DNA from: Candidatus Aenigmatarchaeota archaeon | GTDB taxonomy: Archaea > Aenigmatarchaeota > Aenigmatarchaeia > QMZP01 > JACQNV01 | Direction of reading: 5' to 3' | Length of the DNA: 21,739 bases | NCBI GenBank assembly: GCA_016202865.1 | Contig: JACQNV010000038.1 | Span: forward strand, 1 to 21,739 | In this document: one piece after another, positions 10,970 through 17,002 of the stretch | Numbering within the stretch: the first letter of the stretch is position 1 | Layout: each line of letters begins with the position of its first letter | Made by a program: the position numbers and the translations under genes | Notes under the pieces: generated by a model | The model's input: the letters and a program-made list of their open reading frames with translations, nothing else | What the model was told of the DNA's origin: nothing | The model's database searches: none

Positions 10970-12898
10970 ATGCCCCTAAGAGTTGGTACAACATCTGGAA
11001 TTTACATGGCCGCCAGGTCAGCTGAACTAGCCAACGCAATAAAAAAATTAGGTTATACTTTAACCAGAGGCGTGGATTGTATAGAACTTCCAGCTGATGT
11101 TGCGCATGAAGTCCCTTATTCTCATGGAACCCAGATCAGACACATGGCAAAAAAACAGGGGATGACAATAAACTTTCACGGCGATCTTGCTTGTCCATTT
11201 GAGATGCCGGATAGGGGCGAGTGGAGAGATGCTCACGATAGGATGATAAAATCCCTCAGGTCTGCAATTTTTGTCGGGGCTGGATATATCGATTTTCATG
11301 CCAGCCTGAATATATGGCTCGAGTTGATGACATATGCAGGTAGAAAGCTTACATTGACATTCTGTGACCAGTATGGAAAGTTTATTTCTGACATTTTACA
11401 AAAAAACAAAAAGCTTAGAGACTGGTTTGTCAAAGAGCGTGGCGACCTCTACATGAATGATATTTTGAAGAGAGATGAAAGAACTGAACTTAATACTTCT
11501 ATACAGTCAAAGGAAGAGCAGTGGTATAAGGAACAACTCGAGTCAAGATTACGAAATGTTTTAAAGAAGAATAGGAAGCTAATAGAAGAGGATGTAATTG
11601 AGGAAAAAAAGAGAAATCCGAATATAGATGTGGCTAAAACAGTTGACAATACAATAGAGTCTATAATAGATGCTATATTAAGCAAAGGCATTATAACCTC
11701 AAAAGATGTTGGTCCAGAAATGAAAAAACTCATAGAAGATGTTATGGATCAGCTTAGAGAAGACAGAACAAGAGAGAATGCAAAAATACAAAAACAGGAA
11801 ATAGACAATTTACTGTCTGAAAAGCTTTCAAGGCCAGGCAAAAACGGTGAATGGGATAGTGAGGAACTGCGAGCTGTGGTTGGTATCATAGATGGTTATC
11901 ACATAATGGCGCACTACTTGTTTTACACAAAGGATCCGCAATGGATTTCAATGGTGGAAGAATACAAAGATGTTGTCGTTGGTAAATATGGGCTGGATTA
12001 TGGAAATAACGACTGGTTAGATGATGCTTGGAAAACGGCAGAGTCAGAAAACGATAAGGACTTCAAGGAATTTTTCTACGCAGTTGTTTCTGCAAAGATG
12101 CTGGAGGGCCACATGGCAGCTGCCATTGATTGGATAAAAAACAAATTCATAAAGGATGAGATACCTGATCTTGTAAAGGGTTTGCCTGAGAAAGACAGGG
12201 AGAAAGAAAAGGAGGATTTGGAGAAGATTGCAAAAAATCTGATAATTGGAATTGAGAATCCGGATGCTAGAAGCTCTGAGCATGCAGGCATGTATCCTTT
12301 GTGGAGGCCAAGACAGATATACTCAGCTGTAAAAACTTTGAGAAATGTCCTAAAAACAGATAAGATAATGATAATTATCGACCATGAACATTTGGCCACA
12401 AATGGCGTGGATGCGCTACAAGAAAGCAGGAAGCATATAAAAACAAAACCTGATTTTGGTGAACTTGTGATATCTGTTCATGCCAATCATCCAAACCCTC
12501 TTCACCCCCATGAACCGATAGATCTTGGCGATACAATTTTATATGAGCTTTTGTATAACCTCAGGGTTACGGGTCTGGGTGTGAAAAGGACATCGTTCCT
12601 TGTTTTTGAAAGAGGTGGTGGTGAAGACCCGTTCCAAAAATCAATAGATTCATTGAGGCTCATGACAAAATTCCTTGAAAAAGATCCGCCAGTGCCTACT
12701 GACATGCTTCCCCTCGAGTTTTACGGCCTTGATGGAATGTCTGGAGATGCGCAGCGACAGCTGATGATAATAATGGATCACACAATGGATCCAATTAAAG
12801 ATTTGATGGAATTGCCAGAGGAGGAGTGGACTTTCTTATCTAAGGTTGCAAGGGAGAAAGGACGCGCAGATGCCTTTAAGAAGAGTCAGCTTAGGTAA
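10970..12898 (+). CDS. Endonuclease IV / xylose isomerase-like TIM barrel with large helical insertion
   Basis: 642 residues, more than double the usual ~280. Metal ligand positions follow E. coli endonuclease IV: H70 (NFHGD), H110 (DFHAS; the 40-residue spacing is the same as H69-H109), E429 (GIENP), D471 and H474 (DHEH), H504 (SVHANH), H512-x-H514 in place of D-x-H, and E547 (FERGG). Between H110 and E429 there are 319 residues instead of about 36. The extra stretch (about 120-420) is highly charged and helical, with coiled-coil character at 175-285. Nfo-like barrels act on abasic DNA, and the related sugar isomerases on sugars; which applies is not decidable here. After the barrel, a tail at 575-642 is helical. 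The start is the ATG at 10970; a structured leader precedes it. Confidence 0.8.
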   Translation: MPLRVGTTSGIYMAARSAELANAIKKLGYTLTRGVDCIELPADVAHEVPYSHGTQIRHMAKKQGMTINFHGDLACPFEMPDRGEWRDAHDRMIKSLRSAIFVGAGYIDFHASLNIWLELMTYAGRKLTLTFCDQYGKFISDILQKNKKLRDWFVKERGDLYMNDILKRDERTELNTSIQSKEEQWYKEQLESRLRNVLKKNRKLIEEDVIEEKKRNPNIDVAKTVDNTIESIIDAILSKGIITSKDVGPEMKKLIEDVMDQLREDRTRENAKIQKQEIDNLLSEKLSRPGKNGEWDSEELRAVVGIIDGYHIMAHYLFYTKDPQWISMVEEYKDVVVGKYGLDYGNNDWLDDAWKTAESENDKDFKEFFYAVVSAKMLEGHMAAAIDWIKNKFIKDEIPDLVKGLPEKDREKEKEDLEKIAKNLIIGIENPDARSSEHAGMYPLWRPRQIYSAVKTLRNVLKTDKIMIIIDHEHLATNGVDALQESRKHIKTKPDFGELVISVHANHPNPLHPHEPIDLGDTILYELLYNLRVTGLGVKRTSFLVFERGGGEDPFQKSIDSLRLMTKFLEKDPPVPTDMLPLEFYGLDGMSGDAQRQLMIIMDHTMDPIKDLMELPEEEWTFLSKVAREKGRADAFKKSQLR

Positions 12899-12901
12899 TC
12901 A

Positions 12902-12917
12902 TTTTTGGGTATTTTCT
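12902..12917 (+). terminator. T-rich tract after the TIM-barrel gene
   Basis: The sequence tttttgggtattttct starts 4 nt after the stop at 12898. Oligo-T runs of this kind are the usual archaeal intrinsic termination signal. There is no hairpin. Confidence 0.3.
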
Positions 12918-12932
12918 ACTGCTACAGTTACC

Positions 12933-12940
12933 TTTATAAA
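12933..12940 (+). promoter_or_regulatory. TATA box of the tandem-receiver gene
   Basis: The sequence tttataaa is centred about 40 nt before the ATG at 12977 and about 26 nt before a TTG at 12962. Transcription is expected to start near 12962, giving a 15-nt leader. Confidence 0.55.
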
Positions 12941-12966
12941 TAGTCATGTTATAGGTTATTATTGCT

Positions 12967-12973
12967 AGGTGGT
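12967..12973 (+). promoter_or_regulatory. Shine-Dalgarno site deciding the start of the receiver gene
   Basis: The sequence aggtggt lies 4 nt before the ATG at 12977. Its presence makes that ATG preferable to the in-frame TTG at 12962, whose first codons would be this site itself. Confidence 0.55.
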
Positions 12974-12976
12974 AAC

Positions 12977-13795
12977 ATGGAAGATAAACAAGTAATTGTT
13001 GTAGACAGAAGCCCTATGTGGAGAGGTAGGGAGATGGCTATTCTAGACGGAGCAGGATATAGAACAGACGCTTTTCCTACTTATGCGGATGCCCGTGAAA
13101 GATTGCTTCAAGATCAGACACTAAGAGGCGCTGTTTTAGGTTATGACATTGGTTCGGCATCAGAAGAAAATGGTTTAGCTGTTTTATCAAGAATTAGAAG
13201 TACTAGCAGCCTACCTGTGATTATTTGTGCTGAACCATTTCAGGGGTGTTCATTTGTTTCTGCTTTTGGTAAGGCTTTTTATATTGACAGAACCATTCCA
13301 GCAGAATATTTTAATGAAGTTTTAAGAAATTCAGCATCGGGCCTTTTTGGGGTTCCTGCACCACAGGTAGAAGTAAAATCAGTAAAGGAAAGGCCAACAA
13401 TCTTGGTTGCAGAAGACGAACAGGCTCAAAGAATTATTGAAATGCGCATTTTGACTAGGATGGGATATGATGTTGTAGAGGCTAGAAATGGTGATGAAGC
13501 TAGAACAGCTCTTTATGGTCGTGACGATATAGACGGTTTCAGCACAGACAATGAACTAGGTCGGGGACCATCTGGATTGGCTTTGCTAGCTGATCTTAGA
13601 GCAAGCGATAATCCGAGATTAACTGGGATGCCTGTTTTAGTAGCATGTAGCGATCCAGATTCAAAGGGCAACAGAATAGATATAGAAGCCTTAAGAGAAT
13701 ATGGAGCTGAATTTATTGCAAAACCGTTTGTTGTGGAAGAATATTCAGCTGCTATAGACAGGGCTTTCAGCCATCTTAAGCAGCCTAAGAGTTAA
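12977..13795 (+). CDS. Tandem receiver-domain protein, no output domain
   Basis: 272 residues with two CheY-like receiver domains. REC2 (about 140-265) keeps the acid pair E146/D147, the candidate phospho-acceptor D191 (FSTDNELG) and the signalling Lys in AKPF (K249). REC1 (about 4-118) keeps D10 and D57 (LGYDIG), but the Lys at the end of strand 5 is missing (FYIDRT), so it is probably a non-phosphorylated, docking domain. There is no DNA-binding or enzymatic domain, so the protein likely works by protein contacts. No histidine kinase is in this window. It is one of the few genes here with a short leader and a Shine-Dalgarno site. The start at 12977 is chosen on that basis. Confidence 0.82.
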   Translation: MEDKQVIVVDRSPMWRGREMAILDGAGYRTDAFPTYADARERLLQDQTLRGAVLGYDIGSASEENGLAVLSRIRSTSSLPVIICAEPFQGCSFVSAFGKAFYIDRTIPAEYFNEVLRNSASGLFGVPAPQVEVKSVKERPTILVAEDEQAQRIIEMRILTRMGYDVVEARNGDEARTALYGRDDIDGFSTDNELGRGPSGLALLADLRASDNPRLTGMPVLVACSDPDSKGNRIDIEALREYGAEFIAKPFVVEEYSAAIDRAFSHLKQPKS

Positions 13796-13800
13796 ATATA
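13793..13800 (+). promoter_or_regulatory. TATA box of the MNT-HEPN gene
   Basis: The sequence taaatata overlaps the receiver gene stop and is centred 30 nt before the ATG at 13827, consistent with a leaderless or nearly leaderless transcript. Confidence 0.5.
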
Positions 13801-13826
13801 GGCAATCTAAATAAGTTATTGGTCTT

Positions 13827-15104
13827 ATGGGGAAAAAACTAATTGAGGGTGATGGTTCAGAAGGGTTTGAAAGAGAGGAAAGGGCTGAACCAGATGTTAA
13901 AATAAAAAGCGCCAAGAGGCCGCAGTCTTCTACTATCCAGGATCCTTTGCAACAGGCAGACAGCAAGCCAGAGAATAAGGAGGAATTTGTTGGCAAGGAA
14001 CAGAGAATTGAGATCCTGAAGAAATTTACAAAAGAGGCCCTGAAGAAATATGGCTCATTGATAAGGTCTATTGTTTTGTTTGGTTCCACAGCAAGAGAGG
14101 AATGGCGTGGTGAGAGCGACATTGATGTTTTTGTTATAATCGATGACACAAGGCAGAAGGTCACACCAGGAATGAGAAACGCGATCGAGGATGAACTTGT
14201 TTACATCGCAGGCAAGATACACAAACAGCTTTCTTTGCAGCAACCTTATCTGCTTACAGAATTCTGGGCAATGGTGAGGGAAGGGCATCCAATTATTTTC
14301 AATTTTATTAGAGAAGGCATACCTGTTTATGATAAAGATATTTTCTTGCCAATCAAGAGACTTCTTCAACTGGGGGAAATAAAACCAAGCAAGGAAGCGG
14401 TTGAGAAATACATTGAAAGAGGCCCCAAAAGGATTAGGAGGGTTGAAAGTGAAAAAATGTATCTGGTTGTTGAGGACCTTTATTATGCTATGCTTGAATC
14501 TGCTCAGGCTGTATTAATGTTTTTGGGTAGGAACCCGCCAAGACCAGGTGATGCACCATCTGCTTTGAGGTCCAATGTTGTAAAAATGAAGCTGATGAAA
14601 GAGGAAGAAGTCAAGTGGCTTGAGGAGATAATAGAGCTTAGGAAAGACATTGAACATAAAAAAGTGAATGATGTTTCTGGTCAGGATCTGGATAAATGGA
14701 TAGACAAAGCCAAAAAATTTGTTGACCTGATGCAGAATTTGATCATGAAGATTGAGGTGCTCAAAAGGGAAAATATGATTGAGAAGTCTTATATGATAAT
14801 GCTAGAGACAGCTGCCACACTTTTGAAGGCCCTGGATAAAATGCCTGCAAAGGACAGCGACATTTCAAAGGCGTTTGAAGATCATGTAATCAAGAAAGGC
14901 TTGGTGGACAAGAAGTATCTCGATGTGTTCCTTGAACTGGAAAAGATGACAAAGCTTGTCAAGGAAGGTAAGATTTTGGATTTGCAGAAAGGTCAGATTT
15001 TACATCAAAGGGAATATGTCAGAAAATTCATCCGCGATGCTGGCCGCGTCTTGAGAAAGAATTTGAACATTTCAATGGACGCTGGTTCTGATGTTGGGGG
15101 ATAA
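13827..15104 (+). CDS. Nucleotidyltransferase (MNT)-HEPN fusion protein
   Basis: 425 residues. A disordered charged head (1-55) is followed by a polymerase-beta-type minimal nucleotidyltransferase domain (about 58-165). It has the signature FGSTAR (85-90) and the metal-binding D98-x-D100 in ESDIDVFVI. From about 205 to 310 comes a four-helix HEPN-like region with the RNase motif R-x4-H at R272-H277 (RKDIEH). A second helical bundle (315-412) resembles HEPN topology but has no R-x4-6-H. In known MNT/HEPN toxin-antitoxin pairs, separate genes encode an RNase toxin and an MNT that nucleotidylates it; here both parts are in one chain, so self-regulation is a plausible inference. Two small genes follow after 2 nt each and are probably in the same transcript. 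Confidence 0.8.
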   Translation: MGKKLIEGDGSEGFEREERAEPDVKIKSAKRPQSSTIQDPLQQADSKPENKEEFVGKEQRIEILKKFTKEALKKYGSLIRSIVLFGSTAREEWRGESDIDVFVIIDDTRQKVTPGMRNAIEDELVYIAGKIHKQLSLQQPYLLTEFWAMVREGHPIIFNFIREGIPVYDKDIFLPIKRLLQLGEIKPSKEAVEKYIERGPKRIRRVESEKMYLVVEDLYYAMLESAQAVLMFLGRNPPRPGDAPSALRSNVVKMKLMKEEEVKWLEEIIELRKDIEHKKVNDVSGQDLDKWIDKAKKFVDLMQNLIMKIEVLKRENMIEKSYMIMLETAATLLKALDKMPAKDSDISKAFEDHVIKKGLVDKKYLDVFLELEKMTKLVKEGKILDLQKGQILHQREYVRKFIRDAGRVLRKNLNISMDAGSDVGG

Positions 15105-15106
15105 TT

Positions 15107-15472
15107 ATGCCAGATTTAGTTTTTAGGACATATAGTAAAGGCCATGAAAGTGTTAATGCACAAGAAGTTATTGATATGCTTAGAAGCAAACCCATAGAGA
15201 TTGATTACGATGTAGAATTAGATCCAGCGTCTTTTAGTAAAAATCTTGGATGGCACTATGGAGTAATAGTGGGTCTTCCATCAGATAGGCATCACAACGC
15301 TCTTTCTAGTTCTTTTCGTGATCTTGGATATCTTCCAGTTGAACGCAAAGCAGAGCCAGTTACTCAACCAGCAGGCAGCGAACCCACAAGAGAAGAAAGG
15401 GCTGATGCAGCATACAAAAACGCCTTAGTCCACGCCTTGTGGGAAGGTGTAGGTGCTTTGAATAGTGGATAG
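15107..15472 (+). CDS. Small protein, unknown function
   Basis: 121 residues, no family recognised. The N-terminal 60 residues look alpha/beta (strand VFRTYS, helix around QEVIDMLRS, strands EIDYDVEL and YGVIVGLP), then a helix ending in SSFRDLGYLP (68-77). A Pro/Glu-rich linker (80-97) leads to a C-terminal helix. There is no signal peptide or membrane segment. The start is 2 nt after the MNT-HEPN stop, and the run ggggga within that gene's last codons can serve as Shine-Dalgarno site. The element L-G-Y-[LM]-P also occurs in the next gene. Confidence 0.6.
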   Translation: MPDLVFRTYSKGHESVNAQEVIDMLRSKPIEIDYDVELDPASFSKNLGWHYGVIVGLPSDRHHNALSSSFRDLGYLPVERKAEPVTQPAGSEPTREERADAAYKNALVHALWEGVGALNSG

Positions 15473-15474
15473 AT

Positions 15475-15708
15475 ATGACAATATATGTAAGAATTGGACC
15501 AGATGGGGAACTTCTAAAACTAACCAGGTCAGATGCAAAAAATGTTTATCAGGCCATGTTTGAACGCGATCCTCTTTTTACTCTTTCTGCAAGATTTGAT
15601 CCAATAAACCCAACAGAAATAGATGTTAGTGCGCCTGAAAAGTTGATGCGTGAATTGGGTTATATGCCTAAGGGGGAGTTTTCGGCTCCCCAGAATGATC
15701 AAGTATAA
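15475..15708 (+). CDS. Small protein, unknown function, possibly related to its neighbour
   Basis: 77 residues, not recognised. The N-terminal strand (TIYVRIGPDGELLKL) and a helix with DAKNVYQAMFERDP are followed by a beta stretch and the helix KLMRELGYMP (56-65). The preceding gene has FRDLGYLP after a similar alpha/beta order, so the two may be distant paralogues (weak inference). It begins 2 nt after that gene's stop. A TATA box for the next gene overlaps its last codons. Confidence 0.55.
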   Translation: MTIYVRIGPDGELLKLTRSDAKNVYQAMFERDPLFTLSARFDPINPTEIDVSAPEKLMRELGYMPKGEFSAPQNDQV

Positions 15709-15710
15709 AA
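15704..15710 (+). promoter_or_regulatory. TATA box of the membrane-anchored protein gene at 15733
   Basis: The sequence tataaaa overlaps the preceding stop codon and is centred 26 nt before the ATG at 15733. Confidence 0.55.
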
Positions 15711-15732
15711 ACTTTCGCACACTATTTCTAGA

Positions 15733-16179
15733 ATGAGTTTATTTGAGCGCTTGAGACAGGGATTTCTAGATCAAACCAAAAGGCACTCGGAGAGATTGGA
15801 GATAGTTGGTACTTGCCTATTTGTTGCTGGAAGCGTATATATTGGAGCTTCGCTTTACAGGCCAGAATGTGAACCTGAGTTTTTTTCGTCCAAAGATGGT
15901 GCGGTTCAAGCCTCAAATTTTTGCCATGGATATTCAGAGGTTGTTTTGAAAAATTATGTTAGGAATGGTGTTGTTGGAGATCTGGCCTTTTTGATTAGAG
16001 GCAGGATAGAACAATTGGGCCAAAATGAGCAGTGGAGACAACCTTATCATGCTGAATTTAGGCCCGACGGCCAGCTGAAAGATAGGGAGTTTTTCAGCAC
16101 AGAAAGCTTGGAGTTTTCAAAACTTGTTCAGGAATCTGAGTATGCCAGAGAGAGGTTGTTTTTGGAACCGCAGGAATAG
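15733..16179 (+). CDS. Single-pass membrane-anchored protein, unknown function
   Basis: 148 residues. A basic N-terminus (1-21) precedes one membrane helix at about 22-42 (LEIVGTCLFVAGSVYIGAS), after which the chain should lie outside the cell by the positive-inside rule. The external part has two Cys (C46, C64) that could form a disulfide, and a charged helical tail. Family not recognised. Its stop codon (16177-16179) directly abuts the stop of the convergent cytidylate kinase gene, with no spacer. Confidence 0.65.
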   Translation: MSLFERLRQGFLDQTKRHSERLEIVGTCLFVAGSVYIGASLYRPECEPEFFSSKDGAVQASNFCHGYSEVVLKNYVRNGVVGDLAFLIRGRIEQLGQNEQWRQPYHAEFRPDGQLKDREFFSTESLEFSKLVQESEYARERLFLEPQE

Positions 16180-16719
16180 TTACTTCTTCTTTTTCACAAA
16201 AACTAGAACTTTTTCAGCTACCTGCTCTGCTTTTATTTGCGTGGTGTCGACAACCAGATCATAATTAGAGACATCTTCATAATCAACATTATAGTTTTCC
16301 TTGAATCTTTTTGTCTCGCTTGACTTTCTGTCCCTTATGCCTTTCAATGTTTGCTCAAGCGTCTTATTATATTTTTCATCCTCCCTTTTTTGGTCAAATA
16401 TTCTTTTGGTAGCAGCCTCATCTGAAACTTTCAAAAAAACTTTTATAGAGTGCGGTATGAAATGCCAACCGATACGCGAATCAATTACAAAGTTGTCCTC
16501 TTTTTTTCCGAGATCAATCTGCGTCTGATCAACTTCCTTGTCGATTGACGGGTCTTGCTCTTCCAGTTTTTGCAGCTCTACAAGCGTGATGCCTCTCTTT
16601 TTCGCAATGCTGCGCTGGAGGTCGCCCATTGAATAATGTTTGTAGCCAAGCTTTGCTGCTAAAATTTTTGCTACAGTAGATTTTCCAGAACCTAGGTTAC
16701 CAGCTATTGTGATTATCAT
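16180..16719 (-). CDS. cmk: Cytidylate kinase, archaeal type
   Basis: 179 residues, normal for archaeal CMP/dCMP kinases. The P-loop GNLGSGKS is at 7-14. The NMP-binding part includes YSMGDLQRSIAKKRG (29-43), followed by VIDSRIGWHF (78-87). The LID region has KREDEKYN (111-118) and R128/R131. The diagnostic end RKSSETKRFKENYNVDYED (131-149) leads to YDLVVDTT (153-160). It phosphorylates CMP and dCMP with ATP in pyrimidine nucleotide synthesis. In many archaea cmk lies beside ribosomal protein genes; here it sits beside surface-protein genes, with its own TATA box overlapping the end of the upstream small gene. Confidence 0.92.
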   Translation of the reverse strand: MIITIAGNLGSGKSTVAKILAAKLGYKHYSMGDLQRSIAKKRGITLVELQKLEEQDPSIDKEVDQTQIDLGKKEDNFVIDSRIGWHFIPHSIKVFLKVSDEAATKRIFDQKREDEKYNKTLEQTLKGIRDRKSSETKRFKENYNVDYEDVSNYDLVVDTTQIKAEQVAEKVLVFVKKKK

Positions 16720-16740
16720 TAGATAATTTAATTGCGTATA

Positions 16741-16749
16741 GATATAAAC
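16741..16749 (-). promoter_or_regulatory. TATA box of cmk
   Basis: On the minus strand gtttatatc is centred about 26 nt upstream of the ATG at 16719. It abuts the stop of the gene ending at 16750. Confidence 0.5.
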
Positions 16750-17001
16750 TTACTTCTCGCTTAGAACATCGTTCATTCCATCAAGCAATGTTTTGATTTC
16801 TGAAATAGAAGTTAGTGTCTCGTCTGAAGCTGCCTTTGCTTGGCTGGTTGTCTTGATGTCGCTCTCCACAGACGGCAACTGCGACTGTGTTTGTTGTTTC
16901 CCGCCATTCTGCATTATCACTGCAGACAACACAACAATTATCAAAACTAAAACAGCTATTACACCCCGATATACTTTCTGGTTTGTTTTTCTTTTAATCA
17001 T
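16750..17001 (-). CDS. Small membrane-anchored protein after the large secreted protein
   Basis: 83 residues. A basic head (IKRKTNQKVYR) precedes one membrane helix at 13-31 (GVIAVLVLIIVVLSAVIMQ). After it comes a Gln/Ser-rich linker and a short helical tail with heptad pattern (60-83). The tail should lie outside the cell. The gene starts 1 nt after the stop of the 803-residue secreted protein. The last codons of that gene (aggggagc) provide a Shine-Dalgarno-like run, so the two are one operon. An interaction between this anchor and the helical C-terminus of the secreted protein is a reasonable guess, not shown. Confidence 0.7.
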   Translation of the reverse strand: MIKRKTNQKVYRGVIAVLVLIIVVLSAVIMQNGGKQQTQSQLPSVESDIKTTSQAKAASDETLTSISEIKTLLDGMNDVLSEK

Positions 17002-17002
17002 A

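Noticed and set aside
10950..10975. tRNA-like T-arm sequence (aggttcact)
   Set aside because: No matching acceptor, D or anticodon arms around it.
12962..12976. TTG start for the tandem-receiver protein
   Set aside because: The five extra codons are the Shine-Dalgarno site itself; the ATG at 12977 is better placed before the first receiver strand.
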